Assembly: GCA_907164885.2 (NCBI GenBank) | Contig: OU015501.1 | Span: forward strand, 19,358,631 to 19,422,630 | Source of the DNA: Dolomedes plantarius | Lineage: Eukaryota > Arthropoda > Arachnida > Araneae > Dolomedidae | Direction: 5' to 3' | Length of the DNA stretch: 64,000 bases | In this document: positions 13,558-24,540 of the stretch, in pieces | Layout of the letters: each line of letters begins with the position of its first letter | Position numbering within the stretch: the stretch's first letter is position 1 | Made by a program: the position numbers and the translations under genes | The notes under the pieces: model-generated | What the model was told of the DNA's origin: nothing | What the model saw: only the letters and a program-made list of their open reading frames with translations | Database searches by the model: none

Positions 13558-15141
13558 TCGTAGTTAGACAGGACCTACGATTTACAACTGATTCTGAACT
13601 ACTACAAAAATTCACACCAAAAGCGGGACTCGAACCAACGGACTGTGGTCATTTGTCTTCCTGTGATACAAGAAAGTACAGCAAAATGGCTATTATATGC
13701 TAAAATTTTCTACGTTTATATTTATTTAAACACTAGAAGCGTATTTTGATGATCTAGTGGAGCTGTACAGGCGTAAGCGTAGGCGTTTGAAAAACTTAAT
13801 GCGGCATTCGATTAATTATCATTATTAAATCAGCATATACACTAAACTTCTCTTTCAGTTGTTTTGCATCACCAGTACTTTAAAAGATCCAACAAACGGT
13901 GAATTTTAAAAACCTATTTAAATAATATGAAATTGGTGTGTAATTCAATACGCTTTAATGCCTTTCGTCTTATAGATATAGCCTTAGAGTGGTTCAAAGC
14001 TGTAGCTATTGAACCACTAATGACGACTCAGGTTTATTTATTTATCAAGAAACGCAAAGCAGTTGAATTGAATACCAACTCCCGTGAACCTAGCAGCTAT
14101 AGACCTCGGTTTCGCTTTCCTTATGGGCTCTTCGGCACAGCATAGTAGGTAGGTATGCTGAAGATAAAATTTCAAGTGCAGAAATTATTTGTATTTTTAC
14201 TAAAACAGAGATACCTAGTCAGTGCGTAAAAACATTCAAGAACATCGATTGGAATTCCTACTGACCAATATTTCAAAGGATTATACCAGTGGAAAGAGGG
14301 TCCCTTCAGAAACTGGGGATGCACCAAAACTGGTAATTGCTCAACCATTCTTCCAAAAAAATTCTTAATGAATTCAGAAATGTTGTTTTTTGATTAACTT
14401 TAGTCGGCATTACAGAATTATTTCAACCTAACTCATTACACAACCTTCCTAAATGCTATAATTTACAGACATAGGCATCTTTGAAAAATGTCACGAAAAT
14501 TCCCACTAATTAAGATTAAATAATTTTCCATATACACTCAAAGCTGGATAACATTATCGAAAAGGTCAGGCAATTTTTAAGTTATTCGCTGTCTGTCTCC
14601 GTATTTGAAAAGTATTTCCACCGATTTATTTATCCACGAAATGCATTTTGTTTACGGAAGCACCGCAAAATATCTGGCAGTTAGCAGAGAAAAATAAACG
14701 ATGCAAGCCGAGGGAAGATAATAGATTGAGAGATTCCTTCTTATTTCCAGAACAAGAAGTGAAAATATTTTGAGAGATTTTATTTCGGGGTACTTGTTTG
14801 CCAAGCACCTACTCAATATCCCTGTTTTTCGCTCAGCTGCCATGTGATGCGGAGGCGTTGTCAGGCAGGGACGACTGAACTTGGAAGAAAGTCGGATTGC
14901 TCCCTCCCCTCCGGTAATAAGATGACGGCGATTTCGAGTGAATGTATGTGTGCGCACATTTTAGGCGGTGAAGCCATTGTTCAACCGATTAATATCGCAC
15001 TTGGGGGTTGGAATAAAAAAAGGTCGCCTTTATATCATAAGTCAAAGTACTCAGGAGATTCCGTATCAAGGAATAAATAAGTAAAAGAACCAGATATTTT
15101 ATTTGAAACACATGGATTATTATAAGTAATGAACATATCTA
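13558..15141. other. Non-coding DNA with a weak tRNA-like B-box
   Basis: At about 13627-13640 the minus strand reads GGTTCGAGTCCCGC, which fits a pol III B-box. I cannot find a convincing A-box or cloverleaf, so this may be a SINE scrap at most. Around 14820-15000 the sequence is less AT-rich, but no gene is recognisable. Confidence 0.4.
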
Positions 15142-15373
15142 TGGTGCTCGGTATATAGTCAAAAAAAGGGATTTTTAGATATTTGTTAGTATTGATAAAA
15201 ACAAATCTTTTACTTGGATAAAAGGCTTAAGTCTATCAATTTTGTATACAAAAGTACAATTCTTTGTACAAAAGACTGAAGTCGAAATTATTGTTCTGCG
15301 ATTGGTATAAAAGCCAATAACTTGGTATATTCAAATCACTGTTTTTGAGTTAAGCCCTTTATTCCGGGCACCA
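15142..15373. mobile_element. TIR MITE, probably Tc1/mariner-type
   Basis: The left end TGGTGCTCGGTATA and the inverse of the right end TGGTGCCCGGAATA match at 12 of 14 positions. Both ends are bordered by TA (15140-15141 and 15374-15375), the target dinucleotide of Tc1/mariner elements. The 232-bp interior is non-coding. Confidence 0.6.
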
Positions 15374-15832
15374 TATATATATATTTGAACTTATTTTTTT
15401 AACAACACATTAGCATGCTTTCATCGAACGGAAGTTTGAAGCGTTTTTGTTACTCTATTAATAATTTTTATAGATAAGAGAAAAGTAATTTATTTTCAAG
15501 AATGAAGAATTTAATCACATTCACCTAATATGAGTCTTGCGTTGGTAAGAAATATTTTATATAGTTAATGGATTTACATCTTTTATATTTCACGTAAATA
15601 AAATAAATAATACCGATGGTTATACCGTTTAGGAAGAGGTTTTTAAACGGAATCACACTTAAAATGAAAAGCAACTGAATTTATTAATTTTGCCATTAGA
15701 ATGATGTATATTTGATAAAATCCAGTGTTCCACCATCTCAACAAAATAATGAATTTAAGTTTGTGAGGACACTATCAGGTTTTGTAATTTTTAATTTGGT
15801 GTGAGGAAGTGTTGAAACATTACTCGAGATTG
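15374..15832. other. AT-rich non-coding DNA
   Basis: I see nothing to annotate here. Confidence 0.5.
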
Positions 15833-16016
15833 AGGCTCGGTGCACACGAGCAATCCGGTGTCGTTTCGTCACCGCAGTTGCGATCAGGAATACATAGAGT
15901 TGAACTAACAGACTCACACGGACGTACTAGGCGTCGTCAGTTAGTTCAACTCTATTGTAATCCTGATCGCAACTGCTGTGCCGAATGACACCGGATCACT
16001 AGTGTGCACCGAGCCT
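15833..16016. mobile_element. Small MITE with long terminal inverted repeats
   Basis: The left end AGGCTCGGTGCACAC is repeated inverted at the right end (GTGTGCACCGAGCCT). The inverse relation continues inward through CCGGTGTC, GTTGCGATCAGGA and AGAGTTGAACTAAC, so most of the 184 bp can fold into one imperfect hairpin. No target duplication is certain. It resembles foldback-type MITEs, and shares the motif GTGCACAC-GAGCAA loosely with the 13301-13557 palindrome. Confidence 0.72.
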
Positions 16017-18184
16017 AAAGGATCAACGGCTCAGGTACCTCGAAGGACTTACTTGGGTCAGTAGCAAAGGTAATTTTCAAATGATACACCCAAGTGCTTG
16101 TGTTTGAGAGCTTATTATAGGGACTCATTTCAACCAAAAAGAGAGATAAGCCTTTCTTCAGAACTTAACGTATACTATCTGTAGATTCGTAATCAAAATA
16201 AAATAAGGGCATTTTATTACAATATAACTTCGATAAAAGCATTCCCCCCGTATTCGGTAAAGTACCTATCCTGAGGACATTCGTTCTTTATTATAGGAAC
16301 AATAATTCCCCTATAGGCGAACTAAGGTTATTTTCCTGAGGGAAGGCAATAAAGAAACATTCATAACTTTAGGAATAGCTCGGATTTCAACTTGGGCCTA
16401 AAATGTATAAATTTGGTACACTTAAGATACAATGTGGGCAGCATTATCCAAACTAAATTATGTAACTAGGGATGAAGCAATTATCAGAGTAATTAACTCT
16501 AATTTTTTTAGAATCAAAACAAGCTTGTTAATTAGGTAATATATTACTCGATAACTTGGGCATACAGTTGTTTCAATAATGAGATATTTTTAAGCTTATA
16601 TTTTCATTCTGAAATTTAACACTGAAATATATACTTGTTAGGCTACTCATGTGTATAACGTTGGGACAAGACAGTTTGTTCAAATAAAATTTCATTGAGT
16701 ATATTACTCTAGTACCGAACTTAGAATCAAGAATATACCATTTATATTTTCCCCGAATGAGCTTGAAGGAAGAATACACGTGTAAAGGAAATAGATCGAA
16801 CCTCAACGATAGTTTATTTTAGAGTGCATAAGCTAGTGAGCTTGAAGGCAAATGTTGGTTTCACTGTGTGATTTAAGATATCAGATAAGGTTACTCGCTT
16901 AAAAAATGCTCGGGTTTCCGTAAAAATTTAAAAACTGGCTATCTTTTAGTAAGCCCATTGATAGTTTATTTTCAGTTTAAAATTTGAAATCATTGCAAAA
17001 TGAGTCGCATACTTTGAATTGTTTTAATGGAAATGATACGTTACATACCTATAGGTAAATACTGTCCCTCTTAAACATACAAAATACTTGCACTATTCGA
17101 GAGTAGTAATTTGAAAATAACATCTTCAAAAATACACTTTCGTAACAAAAATGGTACAATTCCAAACCATTTTAAGAGCTTGTGTGGTAATCATCTGCAG
17201 AACACATCTCAAATACTCTATAGGGTTATTCATTCTATTAAATTTTTAAAATAAAAATTGACCGGTATTGCTGCTTTGTGTTCTGCACAGTGGTAGCAAT
17301 GGTTTTATAGGTAAAAATGGCAAAAGGCCTCAATTTTCAATGATTTGTCAAGGTGATAATGTAGGCAGATTATATGTAGTTATAAGGAAGCGAGGGCAAA
17401 CTATAGTACGGGAATTTTCACAGAACTAACAAGATGACTGAACTTTATTTTCAGGGGGGGGGGGGGGGGGGGGGGGGGGGGGTGTTGAACGGTGTCGCTT
17501 CTAATTTTTTTTTTTTTTTTTTTTTTTTGGGGGGGGGGGGAGGTCCTTTTCATAAAAATAGAAGACTTGGACAAATATTTTTCCTTCAGCAAAGTTTCCT
17601 ACAATAGGTTTCATAAGTTTTATTCAAGTGAGATTTAAGAGTACTATGCTTCAAAATAGTAAAGCCTTGCAACTATGTACTTAAAAGTAGTAAACAAGTC
17701 AAGAAAACCCATTAAAAATCAAACCAGGATACCAAACAATTGTTCAAAGAAATTCTACCCAACACTCCTGTAAAAGATTTATAATTGTCAATAAGGGCAT
17801 GGGCAATTATTTTTCAAGAATTACAGAATCCAATAATGCTTTTCAGGATAAAAAGCATCTCTTAAAGCGAATACTTTTAGGTAAAATAAGTAAACGCACT
17901 TCATGGAACACTATAAAAAAATTCTGTATATATTAGGCAAATTCTCACGAGTCTCATCTCATTGTTAACAGTGATATAAATAACTTGTTGGTCCCTAAAT
18001 CCAGAAAGCATAAAATTCTAGGAGAAATTTGACCCCTGAAACGTATGTTTCTCCAAACTTTCGGAGAGATTGGTTGTATCGCTACGAGAATCATTTGCAG
18101 CACATAGGCTAAACGTCTTAACTGTGTGCGTTAGGAATGAACTTCCATTAAATTTAAGAATTCTCTTGCATGTTATATTTACCG
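16017..18184. other. Non-coding DNA with a G28/T22/G12 homopolymer block
   Basis: No gene recognised. The homopolymer block at about 17455-17540 is described separately as a finding. Confidence 0.5.
17455..17540. repeat. Homopolymer tract: long G-run, spacer, long T-run, G-run
   Basis: About 28 consecutive G residues are followed by a 21-base spacer, about 22 T residues and 12 G residues. Runs of this length are rare and error-prone to sequence. The G-runs could form quadruplex DNA on the plus strand. No protein should be inferred from the translation. Confidence 0.85.
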
Positions 18185-18189
18185 TCGTG

Positions 18190-18345
18190 ACTCCCACAGG
18201 GTGTAGTGGTTAACGTTCTGAGCTGTCGAGCAGTGGGCTGGTTCAAATCCCGAACAAGGCTTGGTCGTTTCTGTGTCGTCCCCTCACAGGGAGCAATGCT
18301 GGCTTAACTATATGGTGCTCTCCTAATAAAGTAGTCAGTAAAATC
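18190..18345 (+). repeat. tRNA-like SINE fragment
   Basis: GTGTAGTGGTTAACG resembles a tRNA A-box, and GGTTCAAATCC about 37 bases on fits the B-box. Between them CTGAGCTGTCGAGCAGT resembles a tRNA-Asp anticodon arm with GTC in the loop. The acceptor stem does not pair, so this is not a functional tRNA gene but the head of a tRNA-derived SINE, or a decayed pseudogene. A tail of about 80 bp follows, ending GGTGCTCTCCTAATAAAG. Confidence 0.6.
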
Positions 18346-19386
18346 GCGGTGAATAACAAAGGCGAATGTTTAAGTCTAATGCGGGGGCACTTGTTAGACA
18401 TTTACTGTCGTTGGTAAGAGAAAAAAACTTTAAATTCACCTCACTACAATAGGAAATTGCCATCTCTTCATAAAGGAAAGTAAGCGAGTCAGTAGTATAT
18501 ATCCAGTTCATTGCATGGATAAGATTTTTAAACATAACGCAGACATTAAATCCAGACAGAGTTAACCGCACTTAACCTACTTCACTTAATTTTCACTACT
18601 TAATCTCTACCACTTGCGAAATAAACATTACCACTTAATATGTAATACCGACAAGCAATGTTAGTATAGAATGATTTATCGAAAAACAGCTTTAAGAATC
18701 TTTTACAAACTCCATAGAAAAAGCAAAGTTTATGCTTTTCAGGGCTAATTGCATAAGTCTTTTACAAGAGACAATTCATGTTAAGTAAAAGTAACAGACA
18801 TATCAAGACAACATTTCACAGTTTAGCATTTTATTCACATCAACTTAACAATTACATGCATCTGATGATTCTTGCCGTAATGTAACAAAATAAAACTAGC
18901 TTGATAACCTTAAAATATAAAGTACAACAAATTGGAACCATATTACAAATGCGCAGGTACGAGGCCCTTTTTCCTTAGATTTCAGCGAAATACATTCATT
19001 CCCCCCCCCCCTTTCCTCACTAAAACTTCACGGTATATGTGTGACCAGTGGTACTCCCTAAGTTTTCAAAGAACTCTTAACATTTCAAGGCGTGATGCAC
19101 AACCTAACAGTCTGATGAAAGTGCATACTCGAACTTCAGACATCTTAAAACAGGGATTTTCAAATTCCTCCTGTAGCAACAATATGAACGGTACGATAAT
19201 TTTACCGAAGTTCAAGAGGGTTCCCCCCCCATGCGATGTAGCAAGCAGATAAATAAGTGAAGCATCGAATATTTAAACACGAACTATGCATGATAAAGAT
19301 GAAGATTCAGAGACATTAAAACTTAATGTTAGCATTAAAAAGCAGTTTAAAACAGTCAACACAGTTAAAACTACTAAATTTTCTTT
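18346..19386. other. Non-coding DNA downstream of the 19.4 kb ORF
   Basis: No reverse-transcriptase ORF2 is present where one would follow an ORF1 on the minus strand. A minus-strand AATAAA lies near 18831, which could serve as a distant polyadenylation signal for the minus-strand ORF. Confidence 0.4.
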
Positions 19387-20352
19387 TTAGCCACCAAGAC
19401 GCAATTTATCCAAGTCTTCCTTGCTACGTATTCGTGTAGCAGCCGATGTCTCATTCTTTCTGATATACAACTTGCCGTCTTTAACCCAAACAAACTTGTA
19501 TCCCTTGTTTTTCGCTAGGGTCCTTGCTTCGTACCATAAACACTTATAATAAGAACCTAGATTTTCGTTTATGTAAACACGCGATTGGCCTGAGCCTCCA
19601 GCCGAAGCAGAAGAAACAGGAGGTTCCTTCTTCCTTTTAGACATCCACATATTTCTCATGCTTCTAGATTTGAACTGCACGACAATAGGTTGTGGTAAGC
19701 CATTTTTGGCGGGCAAAGTGTATGCTATATCAATGTCCTCCTCAGAAAATCCCGTTATGTCAAAAGCCTTACCAACTTCAACAATTTTTCTATTTAGATT
19801 ACAAGTTGATATATCGGGCAATTTTAAACCATGAATTTCAACCCTATTATTTCTCAAGCTTTGTCCCAATATATAAAGAGTTCTTTTAGTCTCACTAACA
19901 TCGCCAGTATACTTTTCTAACTTATCTATGTTGAATTTAACTTGTTCTTCAATATTGGTTAGTTTCTCGGATAGCTCGTTATATTGTGTACTCAAATAGT
20001 CAAAAGATTCTGTTCGATTTACCTCCTGTTCCACTTCACTTAAACCATTAGACGCTCTTTCAGTATTCTGAAGTACGTCGTTGGGTCTACGAAACTTGTC
20101 ATCTAGCAACACAAATTCGACGCAGGAATCGGAACGCAAACTTTCAAGGTGGTTCTGAGAAGTGTCTGTTGGCTGAGCAGAATTCGTCACTTTAACTCTA
20201 CAGTCCTCGCATTTCCATTTTCTTTTGTCCTTCTTCAACATACTATCAGCATTCACACAGGAAGAATGGAAATTTTGTTTACAGTACCCGCGGCATGTAA
20301 TAAAATTGCAATTGCCCGGATTGTTGCAGTTTTTAAAAGAGCAAGCTGACAT
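19387..20352 (-). CDS. PHD-like zinc finger, coiled coil and FP25K-type C-terminal domain protein (non-LTR ORF1-like)
   Basis: This is an intact 321-codon frame starting at ATG (AAACCATGT context). Residues 1-52 hold a Cys/His pattern (C4, C9, C15, C20, C24, H29, C32, C48, C51) typical of a PHD-type finger. About 105-165 is predicted coiled coil by heptads. NNRVEIHGL at about 168-176 matches the start of the RNA-binding region of many ORF1 proteins. Residues about 255-318 (VYINENL, FVWVKDGKLYIRK) match the C-terminal domain shared by baculovirus FP25K proteins and ORF1 of arthropod non-LTR retrotransposons. Known ORF1 proteins of this kind bind nucleic acid and multimerise. No ORF2 (endonuclease/RT) follows, so it is either an orphaned ORF1 or a captured host gene. 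The lack of stops suggests youth or selection. Confidence 0.72.
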   Translation of the reverse strand: MSACSFKNCNNPGNCNFITCRGYCKQNFHSSCVNADSMLKKDKRKWKCEDCRVKVTNSAQPTDTSQNHLESLRSDSCVEFVLLDDKFRRPNDVLQNTERASNGLSEVEQEVNRTESFDYLSTQYNELSEKLTNIEEQVKFNIDKLEKYTGDVSETKRTLYILGQSLRNNRVEIHGLKLPDISTCNLNRKIVEVGKAFDITGFSEEDIDIAYTLPAKNGLPQPIVVQFKSRSMRNMWMSKRKKEPPVSSASAGGSGQSRVYINENLGSYYKCLWYEARTLAKNKGYKFVWVKDGKLYIRKNETSAATRIRSKEDLDKLRLGG

Positions 20353-21748
20353 GGTTTAAGCGCAAAAATCAAATATATTGATAGAGAAAAAAAAAATCGT
20401 TTCAACTAATACCTGACTTGACTCAAGACTATATATTGCGACCGGTGAAAAAGGAACGTATTAGATGCAACGACCTAGCTGTTGCCAGTTAAAAATATAT
20501 AATTATCGTCAAAATCTAAAGCTTCTTTTCTACTACAAATTTTGGATCAATTCAGTTAAACAGGTTTCTTCATCTGATTATCGGGATAACGAGTTCTGAA
20601 GTATATTAAAATGACGCCTTCCTCCCGTTTTATATTTGCAGCCTTCATTGAGCTTTCATTGGTAACTATTAAAGAGTATCACCATGGTGACACTAGCGCA
20701 TAATGCGAAAATTCCCTATTCTCTGATTCGAGGAATATAACATTTAATTTGGATTTATGTAGAACACACATGATTAAGTCGATTGAACTCAAGATTGTAG
20801 AAACACTTTGTAAAAACTTGACTTTAGGACAATTTTATACAGCCTTTAAGATACTTAAAAAAATAAACTAAACTAAATTAAATAAATAAATAAATTTTAA
20901 AAATACATGCTAGTTAAAAATATTAGAATGTTATAAAAATATCATGATGGTATCATTATCATACTATGTCAAAAATACTTCATACGGCGAAGCTAGGGGT
21001 AAAACATTTAACATAAAAATTGCATAACATATACAATCAAATCGATCAAATTCTCGTATCAAGCGCTTGGATTTAGAGCAACTTTATGCAGTTTAGGAGA
21101 AACTTCTTCAAAAAGTATGTTCGCTGGTAAACTACTAAAGTAAAGTAAAGAACTAACTGGTTTGAGAGAAACGATTGCAAAAAGTTAAAAGAACGTGTCA
21201 AGTAAACGACGTAACTCAGCGACACTTTAGAATCATGGCATGAAATGTATCTTGGACGAACAATTTAACTCTAACAGAAGTTCGTCTTTACACAGTTTTT
21301 AGGGGAAATAACTAATCAAGCTCAGAATTACTGTTTTTACTCCAGCTAAAATTTAAATCGACTGCAGAAAATGTTTTTTTATCCGGCAGTTTTTATTAAA
21401 AATAGATAAAAATACTTTTTATCACCTAACCGTCAATTTATTAACAAAACAGACCATTAACAGGCTTTAATTTTGAATAACATGATACTACATGTTTAAA
21501 TATATTTCAAGGGGAAACCACTAATTCTTACATAAATTAAATATTTAATATGAACAAAATTAGAACCTGTATTAATCCACTCCAAAATCTAGCATTTATA
21601 TTCTTTAAAAGTTGTTTCAAATAGCATCAGATGACACAATTTGTTCAATATGTAGGCACTAGACTAACGATAATTACTAATCTGAAAAAAAGTATTATTA
21701 CTTAATTTTTTATCAATTTTTAGAAACCAGGGGCTTGAGACCGCGTGA
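20353..21748. other. AT-rich non-coding DNA upstream of the 19.4 kb ORF
   Basis: No ORF or mobile element recognised. A perfect 12-bp palindrome TCACCATGGTGA occurs near 20680, about 330 bp upstream of the minus-strand start codon. Its role is unknown. Confidence 0.4.
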
Positions 21749-21793
21749 GTTTTAACCTTTTCCTTACGGGGTGGGATAGCATGTATCCCAAGA

Positions 21794-21842
<49 letters not shown>

Positions 21843-22046
21843 CAGTCGAACCTCCATATATCGAAGTAGCAAACTGCGCGAAAAAAATTCGATATATAGA
21901 AATTTCGATATATAGAATTGAGCTTAGTCTTATCATAATTCTCCTAAAAAAAAAACTAAAGCTAATTTTCGTATACGAAACTTCATTTATAATTTATATG
22001 CGAATCCCATTAAATGAAAGTTAACAACTAAAAAATGAATTAATAT

Positions 22047-22323
22047 TGTTACCGCTTCTCTATCGCTTGGCGCCATTATTGTTCCCCCTTCTGTATTCTT
22101 CCCCTTGGCGCTAATTTTGCTTTGTACGGCAACCCTATGGATGCCGAAGTTCATTCACCTCGAAGCATTCGAAGCTTGTTGTTCGGAGCTATGTCTCGTC
22201 GGTGCGTTGTGCACATTTAAAACTCTCGTTGTTTGTTGAAAATAAAAACATTTCGAACCAATTTACAGTCCATCAATTAATTATGTTAAAGAACCAGCAA
22301 AGTTTAAGTGGTAAATCGTACCA
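22047..22323 (+). repeat. 5' LTR of the BEL/Pao element
   Basis: It is 277 bp, TG...CA bounded, with a polyadenylation signal AATAAA at 22241-22246. It should carry the promoter for the genomic RNA. No clear TATA box is visible. Confidence 0.95.
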
Positions 22324-22406
22324 TTGATTTGGTCCGCTCTCTCGGAGATCGAATCTTTTAATTTGAGCTGTATTTAGCCATTTCGTTTTGTTCTCGGATT
22401 TTAATT

Positions 22407-23501
22407 ATGGCGGATGAAGATATTACATCGTTGAATAGGAAACGTGGTGGAATCAAAGCGCAAATAACTAGACTGCAATCATCGATAAAGGATCAAGAAA
22501 CTAATAAAGATGTCGAAATAGAAGAAATCAAAGTGAAATTGGAAAAAGTTCGAAAATTAAACGATCAGATCGAGTGTTTGCGTCTGGAATACTACAAAGT
22601 CGTTAAAGATGAAGATTTGAATGAAATCGAAGATAGTTTTGCTGAAATAGAGTCTGATATTCTGAAACTTGAGGTAAGCCTCAAACGTATTTATAATAAT
22701 TGTATGCATAATAATGTTGAAAATAGTAATGCTAGTACTCAAATTAAAAGTAATAATGTCCAAATTAAACTACCAGAAATTCCATTACCGAAGTTTTCGG
22801 GTAATATTGAGGAATGGAACTTGTTTAAAACCCAATTTGACTCGTTAATTTCGTCGAACAATCAACTATCTGAGTCGCAAAAGCTATACTATTTGCAGTC
22901 ATGCTTAGTGGGAAGTGCGGCTCGGATAATGTCAACTGACGACTCATTTTGTTCTTTATTAAAGGCTTTGGAAAATAGATTTAATAATAAGAGACTTATT
23001 GTAAATACCCACATTTCAGAATTACTTTCAATTGAAAGGTTACACAACGAATGTGCTAAGGATTTAAGATCACTAATTGATCAGCTATATAAACATTTAA
23101 GAGCTTTAAAATTATTAGATTTGGATTTGGATAAATTAAGTGAAGCCATGTTGATAAATATTGTGTTGCAAAAGTTGGATAAAGAAACGCGTAAACAATT
23201 TGAAATGACTTTAACGTCAAATGAGTTAACTAATTGGAGCACGTTTACAACCTTTATTGAAAAAAGATGTCAAATTTTGGAAAATCTACAAAATAATATC
23301 ACCCAACCACCAAAATCGAAACTGAATTTTCAGAATTCCAAAATGCGCACTTTCGTAACGAAAATGAATAATTCTTCATCTAAGTGCCCAGTATGCCATT
23401 TATCAAATCATCCTATTTATAAATGTAAGAATTTTCTTGACTTGAATGCTATGGAACGTTATAATATGGTTAAAAATCTCTCACTTGTATTTTATGTTTA
23501 A
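22407..23501 (+). pseudogene. gag: BEL/Pao gag (frame changes at its 3' end)
   Basis: The ATG at 22407 opens a 364-codon frame. An N-terminal coiled-coil-rich region (about 1-100) is followed by a capsid-like domain of the DUF1759 type, with LPKFSGNIEEWNLFKTQF near residue 127. A first Cys/His motif (CPVCHLSNHPIYKC) lies near 331. The next nucleocapsid knuckle (C-X2-C-X4-H-X4-C) is encoded from 23486 but in another frame. The frame change lies in the stretch 23480-23486. Gag would form the virus-like particle and package element RNA. As sequenced, the protein ends at the TAA at 23499-23501. Confidence 0.88.
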
Positions 23502-23515
23502 ATTCGGGGCATAAA

Positions 23516-24535
23516 TTGACTTCTTGCCGCCAATCTAAGTATTTGTGTAAGATTTGTAATGGTCGTCATAATTATCTCTTACACCGATATGGAAATCCCT
23601 CTAACGAAGAATTGAATATTGCGCAAGCTGAAACAATAACTCCAGAGCTGAAAAATGACTCGCCACCTGCAGATACTTCTTCCTCTGCTTGTTTGTTTAT
23701 AAAAAATAAAAGTGTTCTCCTTTCAACAGCTGTAGTACTTGTGCAAAATATTTATGGCCAGTTTATGAGAGCAAGAGTAATCCTTGACAGTGCTTCTCAG
23801 TCTAATTTCATAACTAAGCAATTTGTTGATAATGCTAATTTAAGGAAACAAAAAATAAATATTTCGGTTTCGGGATTAGGAGGAATACCTACTCCAATTG
23901 AATATGAAGTTTTTGCTAACATAGCAAATGGAAATGGATCGTTCTTTTCGTTGCAAAACTTTTTAGTCGTCGATAAAATTACGGATATGGTTCCGGCAAC
24001 AAATTTGAATTTAGAAAATATAGAAATTCCACAAGTTATGTTGGCAGATCCTGAATTCACCAAGCCATCCCGAATTGATATGCTTTTGGGAGCTGAGACT
24101 TTCTTTGAAATTGTTAAGGGTGAACAAATACGTTCATCTGTAAATTCATTACTATTTCAGAATACTGTGTTTGGTTATGTCGCTAGTGGCTATGTAAATA
24201 CAAATAATCAAGGGCCATATACTAATTTATGTAGTTTAATTTGTCAAAGTGAAAACATAGAAAAGATAGTCGAAAAATTCTGGTCTGTGGAAAATATTAG
24301 TGAAGATCAGACTATCCTTAGTAAAGAAGAAGAGTTTTGTGAGTCACATTTTAAAGAAACTCACAAAAGAAATAAAGATGGTCGCTTCGTAGTTAAAATG
24401 CCCATGAAAGAAGGATTTTTGGGTGAATCTAAGGCCTTAGCCAACGTTAGACTTAATCAATTAGTAAAGCGGTTGCATAAAAATTCGATGATGCAAAATT
24501 TATATAAAGAATTTATAACTGAGTATGAAACTTAG
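23516..24535 (+). pseudogene. BEL/Pao nucleocapsid end, protease and start of RT region
   Basis: This 339-codon frame continues the polyprotein after the frame change. It begins within the zinc-knuckle region (TSCRQSKYLCKICNGRHNYLLH is split across the start). It contains a retropepsin-like domain of the DUF1758 type with catalytic ILDSASQSNFI near residue 90; DSAS replaces the canonical DSGS, which is common in the BEL clade. It then runs into the pre-RT region with VVKMPMKEG and ends at a TAG at 24533-24535. There the expected polyprotein carries on one frame over. It has no true initiation codon of its own. Confidence 0.85.
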
Positions 24536-24540
24536 GCCAT

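Noticed and set aside
14652..15080. Overlapping frames of 78-101 codons on both strands
   Set aside because: There is no protein feature, and both strands are equally open, as expected for chance in this composition.
18190..18262. Functional tRNA gene (Asp-like anticodon)
   Set aside because: The A- and B-box motifs fit, but the acceptor stem does not pair and the anticodon stem is degenerate. A SINE or pseudogene is the better reading.
21664..22024. Frames of 76-90 codons around the TA array
   Set aside because: They arise from microsatellite and MITE end sequence.
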